A stretch of 64,000 bases of DNA from Pantoea endophytica (GCF_002858935.1 NZ_PJRT01000032.1:54796-118795); one strand, 5' to 3'. Positions 1-9,429 are shown, numbered from the stretch's first letter. Notes: a model not told the origin generated them from the sequence alone. A program made the numbers and translations.

Positions 1-246
1 AAGAAGAACTTCCCGAACCTGAAGATTGAGACGGCTATCGAGTACTCAACTACAGCCGGTGAAATTGTTCAGCTGATCGCCGATCGCTTAGGTGAGCAGG
101 ACACCGCTTACGCCGCCTTCACCGAGAAGATGCGTGCGCATGCAGTGGTAACTGAAGAGTCATCATGGAAGCAGAAAAAATCTGGCGGCACCTGGGGTGC
201 AATCATCCGTCAACCGCTGGCAATCGCCACCATGCTGGGAGTGTAA
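1..246 (+). CDS. Phage major structural (capsid) protein, C-terminal end, DUF2184-like
   Basis: Frame 1 is open from the first base and stops at 244-246, giving the last 81 residues of a protein whose start lies outside the window. The end of the product (a Tyr-Ser-Thr-Thr-Ala-Gly-Glu stretch near residue 20 and a Gly-Gly-Thr-Trp-Gly motif near the end) resembles the DUF2184 family of phage capsid-type proteins. These usually precede DUF4054 and DUF3383 genes in this gene order. Position directly before the neck genes supports a capsid role. It is partial at the left edge, so length and start cannot be judged. Confidence 0.6.
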   Translation, partial: KKNFPNLKIETAIEYSTTAGEIVQLIADRLGEQDTAYAAFTEKMRAHAVVTEESSWKQKKSGGTWGAIIRQPLAIATMLGV

Positions 247-249
247 GAA

Positions 250-579
250 ATGGCTGAAGTCGTAACTGTAGGATGCAAACTGCCGAATGGTCTGGTGCTG
301 GATGTTGAAGGCTCTCAGCCGATCGTACTGAATGGCGCAAATTCAGCCACCGTAATTGGTGGCTACGGCCTGACAGAGAACGTCGATAAGGCAGTTTTCG
401 ATAAGTGGCTGGAGCAGCATAAAGACCAGCCCTATGTGAAAAACGAGCTGGTATTTGCTCAGGCGAAAACCAACAGCGCCGAATCTAAGGCCAAAGAGAA
501 TGCTGACGTGAAGTCAGGCCTCGAAGGTCTGCCGCAGGATAACCCGGCGCCCGGCGTAACCAAATCAGACGGTAAGTAA
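250..579 (+). CDS. Small phage structural protein of unknown role
   Basis: A 109-residue protein starting 3 bp after the capsid-like stop. The N-terminal half contains a Lys-Leu-Pro-Asn-Gly-Leu motif followed by a Leu-Asn-Gly-Ala-Asn segment, a pattern seen in small proteins coded after the major capsid gene in related phages. The C-terminal third is Lys/Glu/Ser-rich and probably flexible. It is translated in the same operon as its neighbours. A head decoration or accessory role is inferred only from position; no enzyme motif is visible. Confidence 0.6.
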   Translation: MAEVVTVGCKLPNGLVLDVEGSQPIVLNGANSATVIGGYGLTENVDKAVFDKWLEQHKDQPYVKNELVFAQAKTNSAESKAKENADVKSGLEGLPQDNPAPGVTKSDGK

Positions 580-581
580 TT

Positions 582-1025
582 ATGGCGATCGTTGTGTTTG
601 ATGTCGCGGCATTCCGCGAAAGTTACCCGGAATTCGAAACCGTAAGTGACACGCTGCTGAATGCTAACTTCGTTAAAGCAACGGTCTACCTGAATAACAC
701 CGACACAAGCCCGGTCACTGATGTGAATCAGCGAGCGGTGTTCCTGAATATGCTGGTAGCTCACATCACCTCCCTCACTAGTGGGGTAGGCGGGCAGGCG
801 GCGTCAGGGTTGGTTGGGCGGGTAACGAGCGCATCTGAAGGTTCTGTGTCGGTGTCAGTGGATGCTGGCCCCTCCAGCTCCGCTTCATGGTGGTATCTCC
901 AGACACCTTACGGCGCACAGTACTGGCAGGCCACGCTGCCATACAGGACGATTCGTTACCTGCCCGGTGGCTCACCATCGATGTATCCGTATCACTACAA
1001 TCGCCGCGGCACCTTTCGGAGGTAA
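582..1025 (+). CDS. DUF4054-family head-tail connector protein
   Basis: A 147-residue protein. The N-terminal half has the shape of DUF4054 proteins: an early Phe-Arg-x-x-Tyr-Pro-Glu-Phe motif, helices with Ala-Val-Phe-Leu-x-Met-Leu-Val-Ala-His, and a C-terminal Tyr-Gly-x-x-Tyr-Trp motif. DUF4054 proteins are found in the connector region of tailed phages. It starts 2 bp after the upstream stop, and its stop overlaps the next start (TAATG). The assignment rests on motif recall and gene order. Confidence 0.7.
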   Translation: MAIVVFDVAAFRESYPEFETVSDTLLNANFVKATVYLNNTDTSPVTDVNQRAVFLNMLVAHITSLTSGVGGQAASGLVGRVTSASEGSVSVSVDAGPSSSASWWYLQTPYGAQYWQATLPYRTIRYLPGGSPSMYPYHYNRRGTFRR

Positions 1026-1480
1026 TGATGACTAGCTTTTCAGGTGGTGAAGGCATCGAGAAAGCGCTGTCGGAGATTGCGGAGAAATTGGGTAACGGAT
1101 CTACGTTGCGGGTTGGGTTTCTTGAGGGAGCAACTTACCCTGACGGCGAATCGGTGCCTATGGTTGCTGCAGCAAATGAGTTTGGCGATCCGGGCATGAA
1201 CCGTCCGGCCCGCCCATTCTTTCGACGCATGATTGCGGTCAAATCACCCGAGTGGGGAAATGACATTTCGAGAATTGCGATCGCCACCAGTTACGACCCG
1301 CGTGCATTTCTTCCATTAATGGGCGAGCACATCAAGTCGCAGCTGCAGGAGTCAATTCGTGAATTCACAGACCCACCATTATCTCCCTACACCATTAAGC
1401 GGAAAGGGTTTGCTAAGCCGCTGATTGAAACCTCTCACATGCTGAGCTCGGTCGATTATGACGTTAAGGACGGCGTATGA
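1025..1480 (+). CDS. Phage neck / tail-completion protein (HK97 gp10-like)
   Basis: The start is the ATG at 1025, overlapping the previous stop and preceded by a GGAGG-type ribosome site, giving 151 residues. An Ala-Asn-Glu-Phe-Gly motif near residue 55 and an Arg-Pro-Phe-Phe-Arg-Arg-Met motif near residue 67 are typical of gp10-like or minor tail proteins that complete the tail top. It overlaps the next gene by 4 bp, so translation is probably coupled. The longer reading frame from 887 would run back into the DUF4054 gene and is not needed. Confidence 0.6.
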   Translation: MMTSFSGGEGIEKALSEIAEKLGNGSTLRVGFLEGATYPDGESVPMVAAANEFGDPGMNRPARPFFRRMIAVKSPEWGNDISRIAIATSYDPRAFLPLMGEHIKSQLQESIREFTDPPLSPYTIKRKGFAKPLIETSHMLSSVDYDVKDGV

Positions 1481-1848
1481 ACCTACATGGCATTGTGCGC
1501 CGCGCTATCACCACAGTTAATGCGGATGTGCCGGGCGTGATGATGGTTAGCCTTGGCACATACACAACTGACGCCGCCGGCCATCGCGTTCCTGCTTACA
1601 GTGAACAGGACGTGACCGTGCAGCTTCAGCCATTGACCTACACCGACCTGATGAAGCTCGACGGGTTAAACCTGCAGGGCATCAAAAAGAAAGCGTATGT
1701 GAACGGTAACTTTGAAGGCGTCAACCGACCGAAACAAAAGGGCGGAGACAAGCTCATCGTTAACGGCGAGACGTGGCTGATTACTCAACCTCTGGAAGAG
1801 TGGCCTGACTGGTGCGCCTTCGCTGTAACGCTGCAGGTGAGCACATGA
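1477..1848 (+). CDS. Phage collar/neck protein of unknown fold
   Basis: A 123-residue protein that starts inside the previous gene (ATGA overlap) and ends overlapping the next start. It is mostly predicted beta strand, with an Ile-Val-Asn-Gly-Glu-Thr-Trp-Leu-Ile segment near residue 90 typical of small head-tail joining proteins. No catalytic motif is seen. Its place between gp10-like and neck-terminator-like genes suggests a collar or tail-top role, which is inference. Confidence 0.55.
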   Translation: MNLHGIVRRAITTVNADVPGVMMVSLGTYTTDAAGHRVPAYSEQDVTVQLQPLTYTDLMKLDGLNLQGIKKKAYVNGNFEGVNRPKQKGGDKLIVNGETWLITQPLEEWPDWCAFAVTLQVST

Positions 1849-2384
1849 GTGCAACGATAAGCATAAAACAGGATGACCTTACGACCGCCTTGCGCGGTTT
1901 TTTATTGTCTCTCGTCGACGTAGAGGTGTTTCTGGCGCAGGAAAACCTTGTGCCGATGCCGAATGAAGACTTCGTCACCATGACGCCGATGTTCATTACC
2001 GGCCTGTCAACCAACCGCGTTGCTTATAACGATCCTGGTGTGGGTGCTGGAAGTGAGATGACGCAGCGAAGCAATCAGTGGCGATGCCAGCTCGATTTCT
2101 ACGGCAACACGGCCGCAGAAATGGCTGCGATCGTCGGCACGATGATTCGTTCTGAATACGCCGCGAACTGGTTCAAACAAAACAATATGCCGGTGACGCC
2201 GCTCTATGCCGGTGAACCGCATCAGACAACGATGATTAACGCTGAGCAGCAGTATGAAAGCCGCTGGACGCTTGATTTCATCGCGCAATTTAACGCCGTG
2301 ATAGCCACAACTCTGGATTTCATGGACAGCATACAAGTCGGCGTAGTCGCCGCAGATTTGAAATTCCCACCGGAGAATTCATAA
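1845..2384 (+). CDS. Phage neck terminator-like protein (LIC_12616-like)
   Basis: Started at the ATG at 1845, which overlaps the previous stop as ATGA, giving 179 residues. An in-frame start at 1812 would only extend back into the previous gene. The pattern of an N-terminal helix, a Val-Pro-Met-Pro region, a Trp-x-Cys-x-Leu-Asp-Phe-Tyr-Gly motif near residue 83 and a later Arg-Trp-Thr-Leu-Asp segment is that of proteins coded just before the sheath gene in myoviruses of this type. The predicted role is in sealing the tail top. The family name is from recall and is uncertain. Confidence 0.55.
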   Translation: MSATISIKQDDLTTALRGFLLSLVDVEVFLAQENLVPMPNEDFVTMTPMFITGLSTNRVAYNDPGVGAGSEMTQRSNQWRCQLDFYGNTAAEMAAIVGTMIRSEYAANWFKQNNMPVTPLYAGEPHQTTMINAEQQYESRWTLDFIAQFNAVIATTLDFMDSIQVGVVAADLKFPPENS

Positions 2385-3863
2385 ATGGCAATTCCGTTAA
2401 CAAAAGATGTCCAGATTAACCCTGGCGTGCTCGCTGCTGGCGGTAACGCGGTTGATCTGAATGGTCTTATCCTCACCCAAAGCACGTATGCGCCGGTGGG
2501 TAATGTCGTTTCATTCTCCACTAAAGAGGATGTGGCAAAATATTTTGGTAGCTCATCGGATGAATATTCGATGGCGGCCATCTACTTCACCGGGTATGAC
2601 AATTCAACCAAGAAGCCGGGCAACCTGCTCTTCGGTCAATACAATACCGCCCCGGTTTCTGCCTGGCTGCGTTCTGCTTCGATGGCATCGGTTACGCTCG
2701 ATGAGCTGAAACTGATGAGTGGCGTCATGACCATCACTGTCGATGGAACACTGAAAACGTCGACCAATATTGACCTGAGTGGCGCAACAAGCTTTGCGGC
2801 GGCTGCAGACCTGATTGAGTCGGCGATCGGAAACTCCGTGGTGGTGGCTTATGACACTACACAGAAAGCCTTCACGATCGCATCCGACACTACCGGCTCG
2901 GGAAGCTCAATCTCATATGCCGGAGGCGAAATCGCGACAAAACTTAAGCTAACCGCTGCTGCAGGTGCTGTTATCTCACAAGGCGCTGATGCTCAGAACC
3001 CAACCGACTTTTTCATCGCTCTGCTGGATAAGAGTCAGGATTGGGCCATCTTCACCACGTCATTCGATGCAACCGAAGCTCAGCACCTGGCATTCTCTTC
3101 ATGGGTAAGTGCGCAGAATTTCCGATTCGGTTATGTGGCCCACACGACCGCTGGTGACGCTCTTGTTGCAGGCAGCACAGAAACGCTGTCCTACAAAATC
3201 ATCACTGTTAATGACTACGGAAGCGTGGTACCAGCATTTGCTACCAACGTGCAGGCTGCATCCCTGCTTGGATATGCCGCCGCCCTCGACTTTGATCGTC
3301 AGGAAGGCCGCGTTCCTGCCAAGTTCCGCTCTGTAACCGGGCTGCCTGCAAGCGTAACCTCTTCGAGTGACTACGACGCGCTGATCGCCAACGGTTACAA
3401 CTTCTACGGCAGCTACGCAGCTAATAACTACTCAACCAATTATTGGGCTGATGGCACGATCACTGGAGACTTCAAGTGGTTTGATAGCTTCTGCTTCCAG
3501 ATTTGGCTAAACGCCAACCTGATGCAGGATGCAATCATCACTCTTCAGTCGAACCGCTCTATCCCGTACAACGCGCGCGGCAAGGCAATTATCGAAGCCG
3601 GATTTGCTGACACCATCAATCAGGGTGTTCTGTTTGGCGGCATCCGCACAGGCGTATCACTGTCGAGCGCTCAGCAGTCAGAAATCATGAACGCAGTGGG
3701 AACAGACATCAGTGCCTCCCTGCTGGCGAAAGGCTGGTATCTCTATATCGCCGACCCAACAGCAGCGCAGCGAGCAGATCGCACCAGCCCTCGCATGACG
3801 CTTTGGTACTGTGACGGCGGCGCGGTACAGAAAATCACTCTCGCCTCAATTGAAGTTCAGTAA
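2385..3863 (+). CDS. Contractile tail sheath protein (DUF3383)
   Basis: A 492-residue protein following the neck genes without a gap. Length, position before a tube-sized gene, and motifs such as Leu-Ser-Tyr-Lys in the centre and [11 protein letters not shown] in the C-terminal third match the DUF3383 group, which serves as the sheath in this phage type. It should polymerise around the tube and contract on infection. The presence of a sheath marks the phage as a myovirus. Confidence 0.8.
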   Translation: MAIPLTKDVQINPGVLAAGGNAVDLNGLILTQSTYAPVGNVVSFSTKEDVAKYFGSSSDEYSMAAIYFTGYDNSTKKPGNLLFGQYNTAPVSAWLRSASMASVTLDELKLMSGVMTITVDGTLKTSTNIDLSGATSFAAAADLIESAIGNSVVVAYDTTQKAFTIASDTTGSGSSISYAGGEIATKLKLTAAAGAVISQGADAQNPTDFFIALLDKSQDWAIFTTSFDATEAQHLAFSSWVSAQNFRFGYVAHTTAGDALVAGSTETLSYKIITVNDYGSVVPAFATNVQAASLLGYAAALDFDRQEGRVPAKFRSVTGLPASVTSSSDYDALIANGYNFYGSYAANNYSTNYWADGTITGDFKWFDSFCFQIWLNANLMQDAIITLQSNRSIPYNARGKAIIEAGFADTINQGVLFGGIRTGVSLSSAQQSEIMNAVGTDISASLLAKGWYLYIADPTAAQRADRTSPRMTLWYCDGGAVQKITLASIEVQ

Positions 3864-3875
3864 GGAGCCGAATAA

Positions 3876-4322
3876 ATGGCCGGAAATAACACGATCACCA
3901 GTGCTGACGCTATTTTTTCGCTCACTGTGACAAACCTGTACCCATCTGCGCAGGTGCTTGAGGGTTACGCCGCTGACGCGATGTTTGCGATGGGCGACAC
4001 CGAAATGGCGGTCGCTGTCCGTGGCGCCGACGGCAAGCTATCAGGTGGCTTCGTCTTCGGTGAATACCTGCAGACGATCACCATCATGCCTGATAGCCCA
4101 AGCTGGCCCATCTTCGAAACGTGGGTGCTCACCTCAGTAACGGCAAAAGCAATCTTCCGATGCAACGCGACGATCATCATCCCTGCAACCGGCAAAAAGT
4201 ACACGCTGACCAACGGCATCCTGCAGCGCACCAAGGCGATGCCTGATGCACAACGCGTACTGGCGGCGGGTACTTTCCAGATTAACTGGGAAAACGTCAC
4301 CCCTGAAGCTTACAACCCATAA
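3876..4322 (+). CDS. Tail tube protein (DUF3277-like)
   Basis: A 148-residue protein, 12 bp after the sheath gene, with a GGAG ribosome site. Size, all-beta character and position between sheath and tail chaperones are those of a tail tube subunit. Motifs include Tyr-Ala-Ala-Asp-Ala-Met-Phe near residue 31, Gly-Gly-Phe-Val-Phe-Gly-Glu-Tyr near residue 57 and a C-terminal Gln-Ile-Asn-Trp-Glu. It would form stacked rings inside the sheath. Confidence 0.75.
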   Translation: MAGNNTITSADAIFSLTVTNLYPSAQVLEGYAADAMFAMGDTEMAVAVRGADGKLSGGFVFGEYLQTITIMPDSPSWPIFETWVLTSVTAKAIFRCNATIIIPATGKKYTLTNGILQRTKAMPDAQRVLAAGTFQINWENVTPEAYNP

Positions 4323-4330
4323 GGCAACAC

Positions 4331-4735
4331 ATGGCACGTAAAGAGATTTTCTACACCGTAGACACCAAAGGGCGCGACCTCGGCAAGGTGTTCTTCATCC
4401 GCGAGATGTCAGCAACACAGGCTGAATGGTGGGCAATTCGCGCCGGGATGGCGATGGCACGTAGCGGCGTTGAGTTACCTGATAACTTCGCTGACATGGG
4501 AATTGCCGCGATGGCAAGTACCGGCCTGAAAATGGTTTCACAAATCCCTGCCGCAGAAGCCAAACCGCTGCTGGATGAGCTCATGGAGTGTGTGCAATGC
4601 GTTCCAGATGCCAGCAATCAGAGCATCAAGCGCAAGCTCATCGATGATGACATTGAGGAGATCGCCACGCGCCTCAAACTTCGCATGGAAGTGTTCAAGC
4701 TTCACGTAGATTTTTTCACCGCCGCCGCCAGTTAG
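4331..4735 (+). CDS. Tail assembly chaperone, short form (frameshift donor)
   Basis: A 134-residue, largely helical protein between tube and tape-measure genes, the usual place of the tail assembly chaperone that coats the tape measure during tail building. Near its end the sequence T TTT TTC lies in the zero frame at 4711-4717, a canonical -1 slippery heptamer. The -1 frame from there is open through 4941 and continues exactly into the next small gene. The zero-frame product ends soon after at 4733-4735. This mirrors the G/GT arrangement of lambda. Confidence 0.75.
   Translation: MARKEIFYTVDTKGRDLGKVFFIREMSATQAEWWAIRAGMAMARSGVELPDNFADMGIAAMASTGLKMVSQIPAAEAKPLLDELMECVQCVPDASNQSIKRKLIDDDIEEIATRLKLRMEVFKLHVDFFTAAAS
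4711..4717 (+). promoter_or_regulatory. Probable programmed -1 ribosomal frameshift site
   Basis: Slippery heptamer T TTT TTC in the zero frame of the upstream chaperone. After a -1 slip the reading frame passes the zero-frame stop at 4733-4735 without meeting a stop and joins the ATG at 4747 in frame. The resulting fusion would be about 203 residues. No pseudoknot was searched for by computation. Confidence 0.7.
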
Positions 4736-4746
4736 ACATCCCACCA

Positions 4747-4941
4747 ATGATGAGCGAGACCATCATAGGCCTTGCTGATTATGTCAACGTGCCTAAAACC
4801 ATAGCTACCGTGCTTTCGTCAGGGAAGTGCTCTCTGACGGAGCTCAGCACGACGCTGGGCGTTGAGGACTTATGGTGGTGGCTGGAGATTATTACCGTGG
4901 ATAACTACAACCGGATGGTGGCTAATAAGCAGGGTGATTAA
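4747..4941 (+). CDS. Tail assembly chaperone extension (T domain)
   Basis: A 64-residue frame following the chaperone. It may be translated alone from the ATG at 4747, but it lies in the -1 frame relative to the upstream gene and is reached without a stop from the slippery site at 4711-4717. It is therefore more likely the C-terminal domain of a frameshift fusion. The piece is rich in Trp near residue 43 and helical, as expected for a tape-measure binding extension. There is no good ribosome site at 4747. Confidence 0.65.
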   Translation: MMSETIIGLADYVNVPKTIATVLSSGKCSLTELSTTLGVEDLWWWLEIITVDNYNRMVANKQGD

Positions 4942-4943
4942 CA

Positions 4944-6752
4944 ATGCCAACAATTATCGACTCTCTGGTTGTAACGCTTGGTCTCGATCCGTCAGGGTTC
5001 AAGAAAGGCCAGAAGGATGTGAAGGGTGGTTTAGATGACACCCGCAAGCAGGCAGAGCAGACAGCGAAGGACATGGAGGCCGCAGGTAAAAGAGCGGCCT
5101 CTTTCTTTGGCTCAATCCGCACTGAGCTGCTGGCACTGGTAGGCGTTACCTTGTCAGTACAGGGCTTTAAATCGTTCGTGGCCGGCATGACAAACGACCT
5201 GATGCGCCTTGGCATTCAGTCGCAGTCTCTGGATATTTCTGCAAAAGCTCTGGATGGCTGGGAGCGTGCGGCAAGCGCTGCTGGCTCAAGCGCTGAGAAG
5301 ATGACCGGCACACTGAGCAACTTTCAGGATGTGCTGACGCAAATCAGAACGGGCGGCGGGCAGGACAATCCACTGTTCGCGGCGCTTTCATCGTTCGCCG
5401 GCGCCACCGGTGCAAACTTCGATTATCAGAACGATAACTCCGAATCGATCATGCGCAAGATTGCTACGAACTGGACCAAGCTGAATAAAGACGCTCAGCG
5501 CCGTTTGGGCAGCATGTTCGGTTTCGACAATGCAACACAGCAAGGGCTATCTAACGGCTCTCTGGTGCGCGATGCAGACCGCTTTGCGCAGATATCCAAA
5601 GCAACGGACGGGGCAACCAAGAAGGCGCTGCAATTTAACCGCCGCCTGGAAGAGATGAAGCAGAACTTCTCCGCAGCTGCGCAGGTGCTTTATGAAGCGC
5701 TCATTCCCTACGTAGAAAAGCTCATCCCGATAATTGAGAAGATCGGCATCTGGATAGCCGAACATGGACCAGAGATCGAAAAGTTCTTCACTGATTCTGC
5801 CGCCGAAGTAAACAAGGTGGTTGATGCTGTCGGTGGATGGCAGAACGCACTGGAAATACTGGCTGCGTTTGTCGTTGGAAGTTGGGCGCTGAAGATGCTT
5901 TCAGGCATTGCAAGAGTTCGCGGCGGCTTTGCTCCGTTGCTTGCTGCAATCGCAGCTGTAAGTGCGTGGGATAAGCTCGGCTCGAGCGATGAAGAAGCCA
6001 AAAAGGAAGGTAAAACCACCGGTCAGTACCTGATTGACAAGATGAACAACAATACCGGCAGCACCGGCGGCATTATGGGCAAGGCTGATGAATGGCTCAA
6101 AAAGTCATATGCATGGTGGGATTCAATCAGCAAGACCGGCGATGCAGATAACAAATATGACGCATACGGCACTAAGCCACGCGGAATTCGCAACAACAAC
6201 CCTGGCAATCTGAATTTTGCAGGTCAGGCTGGCGCCACGAAAGAGGGCGGAGAAAACGGTAGATTCGCCGTCTTTAGCAGTATGCAGGAGGGCATTGCAG
6301 CACTTCACAGACAGCTCAAGCTCTATTTCAGTCGCGGCGTAGATACTGTCGAGAAAATAGTTAATAAGTATGCGCCAGCCAGCGATGACAACAACGTATC
6401 CGCCTACATCAAGCAACTTGTCGGGGCCACCGGAAAGCAGGCGGATGAAAAGCTTGATAGTGGCGATCAGGAAACAGTGTTCAAGCTGATTCGCGGCATT
6501 GTTAACCATGAGAATGGCAAAGGCTACGTAAGCGATCGGGACATCCTTAGCGGCATTCAGCTCGGTTCGGCGGCATCGGTGACCCGTGACACAGCCATGC
6601 AGCCACAGTCTGGACCGAAGACGGACATTCACATCGGTGAAATGAAAGTGCAGAGCAATGCATCAAGCATCGATGCGCTGGCTCAGGACGCGCAACGCAG
6701 CATAAGCCGCAACAGCCTTCTTGTGCCATCTATGTCAGGTCAGGGTGGATAA
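4944..6752 (+). CDS. Tape measure protein with a C-terminal lysozyme-like domain
   Basis: A 602-residue protein starting right after the chaperone extension. Residues 1-60 are a charged helix, and about 120-300 are helical with hydrophobic stretches. A membrane-like segment at roughly 305-335 may insert during DNA entry. From about residue 410 an Arg-Asn-Asn-Asn-Pro-Gly-Asn-Leu motif opens a domain typical of virion-associated peptidoglycan hydrolases, ending before residue 545. The protein sets tail length and probably cuts the cell wall locally. It is short for a tape measure, so the tail should be short. Its stop overlaps the next start (ATAATG). Confidence 0.8.
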   Translation: MPTIIDSLVVTLGLDPSGFKKGQKDVKGGLDDTRKQAEQTAKDMEAAGKRAASFFGSIRTELLALVGVTLSVQGFKSFVAGMTNDLMRLGIQSQSLDISAKALDGWERAASAAGSSAEKMTGTLSNFQDVLTQIRTGGGQDNPLFAALSSFAGATGANFDYQNDNSESIMRKIATNWTKLNKDAQRRLGSMFGFDNATQQGLSNGSLVRDADRFAQISKATDGATKKALQFNRRLEEMKQNFSAAAQVLYEALIPYVEKLIPIIEKIGIWIAEHGPEIEKFFTDSAAEVNKVVDAVGGWQNALEILAAFVVGSWALKMLSGIARVRGGFAPLLAAIAAVSAWDKLGSSDEEAKKEGKTTGQYLIDKMNNNTGSTGGIMGKADEWLKKSYAWWDSISKTGDADNKYDAYGTKPRGIRNNNPGNLNFAGQAGATKEGGENGRFAVFSSMQEGIAALHRQLKLYFSRGVDTVEKIVNKYAPASDDNNVSAYIKQLVGATGKQADEKLDSGDQETVFKLIRGIVNHENGKGYVSDRDILSGIQLGSAASVTRDTAMQPQSGPKTDIHIGEMKVQSNASSIDALAQDAQRSISRNSLLVPSMSGQGG

Positions 6753-7558
6753 TGAACTTTTCTCTGAACGAAACAACACTACTGAATGCCGTGCAGGGTG
6801 GCGGCATTTTCTCAGTCATCAACAGCATTATCAGCCCAAGCTTCGGCATTTACTTCAATGATGGAACCGGTAAGGCCATAAACCCTACATCGTTTCTTGG
6901 CATAGAGTATGGCGCTGACGCATCAGTTGTGTCTGCGCCTATCGAAAGTGGCTCTTATAGCTCGTACAACAAAGTGAAGCGTCCGCCGGTTATTCGCGTG
7001 CTGTTTGTCCTTGAAGGCTGGTCTGCGTTATCTGGCTCCCTACCAAATCTGACCAATTTCTCGCTAACGAGCCGTTCCGACATGCTTGCTGCGTTGGACG
7101 AAATGGTCGGGGCGGCAAAAACGTATGATATCGAAACCCCCGATACCACCTACGAAAAGTACGACCTTGTGCGATACAACTACCGATGGTCTGATCGCGA
7201 TGTGACGCTATTGACCGTCGAGGCAATTTTCCAGTCCGTTCTGGAAGAGGCGGAGGTGACGCTAACCAGCACCACCGCACAGAGCAAAACCACCTCGAAC
7301 GCTACCAGCCAGGCATCCAGCGCGGTGACTGAGAAAGTGAATTCCTCTACCTCAGAAGCCACGCAAAGCAACGTTTCATCGGCGCTAACCGGCCTGAAAA
7401 ACTCTGTTTCCAGTGCCTCCACTACGGTGGCAAACAAGGTATCTTCGGTAGCCAGCAACATCACGCAGACGACTACGGCATCCATCAACGGTGCCGCAAC
7501 CTCAGCTATCAACAAGCTTTCATCATCCGTCACTGAACTGGTTAAGGTAATCACCTGA
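6752..7558 (+). CDS. Tail tube initiator / baseplate hub-associated protein
   Basis: A 268-residue protein between the tape measure and small baseplate plug genes. The first 165 residues are a mixed domain. Residues from about 170 to the end are a low-complexity Ser/Thr/Ala/Val repeat that looks like an extended helix or fibre. Position suggests the hub-tube junction. The family is not firmly recognised. It overlaps both neighbours by 1 bp. Confidence 0.55.
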   Translation: MNFSLNETTLLNAVQGGGIFSVINSIISPSFGIYFNDGTGKAINPTSFLGIEYGADASVVSAPIESGSYSSYNKVKRPPVIRVLFVLEGWSALSGSLPNLTNFSLTSRSDMLAALDEMVGAAKTYDIETPDTTYEKYDLVRYNYRWSDRDVTLLTVEAIFQSVLEEAEVTLTSTTAQSKTTSNATSQASSAVTEKVNSSTSEATQSNVSSALTGLKNSVSSASTTVANKVSSVASNITQTTTASINGAATSAINKLSSSVTELVKVIT

Positions 7559-7869
7559 TGCAGACAATCACATTGCAGGCCATTAAGGCGCAGGAGATGA
7601 CCGTCAGACTTGGCGATCAGTCAGTAACCCTTCGCATCTACCAGCGGACTACCGGACTATATATCGACATCGGCATTGATGATTTGTGGATAGCGCAGGG
7701 TGTTATCTGCATCAACGGTAACAAGTTGGTCCGATATTCCCACCTTGGGTTCCGGGGTGAGTTGTTCTTCGCTGACACGAAGGGAAGTGATGACCCGACT
7801 TACGATGGCTTGGGTGATCGCTTCCAGCTCTTTTACGCCACTGCTGAAGAAATGAGCGCAGCCGCATGA
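7558..7869 (+). CDS. Baseplate plug protein (Pam3 gp18-like)
   Basis: A 103-residue all-beta protein that starts at the ATG overlapping the previous stop (TGATG). The Leu-Arg-Ile-Tyr-Gln-Arg-Thr-Thr-Gly-Leu-Tyr pattern and the late Gly-Asp-Arg-Phe-Gln-Leu-Phe-Tyr motif fit the small plug proteins coded between hub components in related contractile tails. It should close the central baseplate channel. The next gene starts 4 bp before its end. Confidence 0.6.
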   Translation: MQTITLQAIKAQEMTVRLGDQSVTLRIYQRTTGLYIDIGIDDLWIAQGVICINGNKLVRYSHLGFRGELFFADTKGSDDPTYDGLGDRFQLFYATAEEMSAAA

Positions 7870-8723
7870 CTTACAAAAAACGCAGCCTGAAGTTTGAGTT
7901 CAAACTCAAGGAAGGGAAGTTTGATGATAAAGGAAACGACACCTTAACCATCGACAATGTTAAAGCTGAAATGGAAATTGGAGCTTATGGTGGCGTGTCT
8001 GGTTCAACATTAGATTGCCGGCTATTCGGATTGAGCCTGGAGTTAATGGCGAAGCTTAGTTACAAGGGGATTCAACTTGATGGCGCAAAGCAAAACATGC
8101 TCAAAATATGGGCTGATGGAAAAGTTGTTTTCTTTGGATCTATCACAAATTGCTTTGCAGACTTTAATCAAATGCCTGACGCTCCATTAATCATCAGCGG
8201 CAATGCTACAGGCTACGAGCAATCAATCCCAGCCTCGCCATTTAGCGCAAGTGGGAGTGTCGATGTTGCTGATGTAATTACGACCATTGCAAAAAGCATA
8301 GGGTATACCGTTGTAAACAGTGGTGTGAGTTACAAGATTTCAAATCCTTACTTCGATGGAAACCCAATAGAACAAATAAGGAAGGCATGTAAGGCTGCTG
8401 GAATTAATTATGATCCAAGATTGGGCGTCATTTTTATTTGGCCCCAAACGGGCGCTGTAGATGATGTGAAGCCTTTAATATCACCCTCTACCGGCCTTCT
8501 CGGTTACCCTGTTTTCAGTAATTACGGAGTTACTTTCCAATGTACTTATAGTGATTTGATTGTGATTGGACGCAGGTGCCAGCTTGAAACTTCCCTACCC
8601 AATGCGAGCGGTATTTATACGATACATGCTGCAACACATCACCTCACATCCTGGACGGAAGGCGGACCGTGGACGACTATATGCCGAGGTTCTATTGCTC
8701 AGCTAACCGATATAAGGCAATGA
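7866..8723 (+). CDS. Baseplate hub protein (gp27/gpD-like)
   Basis: A 285-residue protein directly before the spike gene, the position of the trimeric hub. The pattern of an N-terminal beta domain, a central Gly-Asn-Ala-Thr-Gly-Tyr segment near residue 114, a helix with Pro-Ile-Glu-Gln-Ile-Arg near residue 170 and a C-terminal Trp-Thr-Thr-Ile-Cys strand resembles phage late-control/gp27-like hubs. The gene is more AT-rich than the upstream tail genes, which hints at exchange of the hub-spike module. Confidence 0.6.
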   Translation: MTYKKRSLKFEFKLKEGKFDDKGNDTLTIDNVKAEMEIGAYGGVSGSTLDCRLFGLSLELMAKLSYKGIQLDGAKQNMLKIWADGKVVFFGSITNCFADFNQMPDAPLIISGNATGYEQSIPASPFSASGSVDVADVITTIAKSIGYTVVNSGVSYKISNPYFDGNPIEQIRKACKAAGINYDPRLGVIFIWPQTGAVDDVKPLISPSTGLLGYPVFSNYGVTFQCTYSDLIVIGRRCQLETSLPNASGIYTIHAATHHLTSWTEGGPWTTICRGSIAQLTDIRQ

Positions 8724-8724
8724 C

Positions 8725-9429
8725 ATGCAAAACGCATTCACAACGACCCCACAGGATACATCCACAGAGGCAAATGTTCAGGAATTCATCTTTCAAAGAA
8801 TGTTGATGAGCAATGCATTTATAACTCTTGCAGTTGTTTCTGAAGTTTCTAATGAAGGCGAAGTTGTAACGGTCAGGCCTCTTGTTGAAGGCTTTACTGG
8901 TAATGGCGACAGAATACCCAAGACAGAGATTTATGGAGTTCCAGTGTGGAGGCTTCAGCGCGGAGCAAGTGCTGTGATTATGCCCCCTGTTGTTGGTGAT
9001 ATTGGAATTATCGCCATATGTGACCGTGACATAAGTGGGATAAAGGCAACCAAAGAATCATCACTACCCGGCTCCAATCGTACACACAATTACGCTGATG
9101 CAATTTATTTAGGCGGGGTGCTTAACTCTGAGCCGAGCCAATATGTGAAATTCTCGAATGATGGTATAGATATAGTTTCACCCCTAACTATAAATATTAA
9201 CAGCAATGTGGTTTCCATCAATGCTGAGAGCAGGGCGGAGATTAACTCCCCCCAAATTCTGCTTAATGGGAATGTTGGTCAGGGGGAAGGGAGTTATGCG
9301 GGTGAGGCTCATTTCAAAAATAAAGTCACCTCTGACGTAGATTTTCAGGCTGGTGATATTTCTCTTATTGGCCATAGAACGGATGGGGTGCAGCCGGGTA
9401 GTGGCAAATCAGGATTGCCTACCGCATAG
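8725..9429 (+). CDS. Membrane-puncturing spike protein (Gp138-like)
   Basis: A 234-residue protein. The N-terminal part carries an OB-fold-like stretch with a Val-Arg-Pro-Leu-Val motif near residue 51 and a Val-Trp-Arg-Leu-Gln segment. Pro-Pro-Val-Val-Gly-Asp-Ile-Gly follows near residue 91 and then a repetitive beta region, as in Gp138-type spikes. It would form the trimeric needle at the tail tip. Its 3-prime end overlaps the antisense lipoprotein gene by 11 bp. The late operon leaves a gap after it that holds the moron and a terminator. Confidence 0.7.
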   Translation: MQNAFTTTPQDTSTEANVQEFIFQRMLMSNAFITLAVVSEVSNEGEVVTVRPLVEGFTGNGDRIPKTEIYGVPVWRLQRGASAVIMPPVVGDIGIIAICDRDISGIKATKESSLPGSNRTHNYADAIYLGGVLNSEPSQYVKFSNDGIDIVSPLTININSNVVSINAESRAEINSPQILLNGNVGQGEGSYAGEAHFKNKVTSDVDFQAGDISLIGHRTDGVQPGSGKSGLPTA

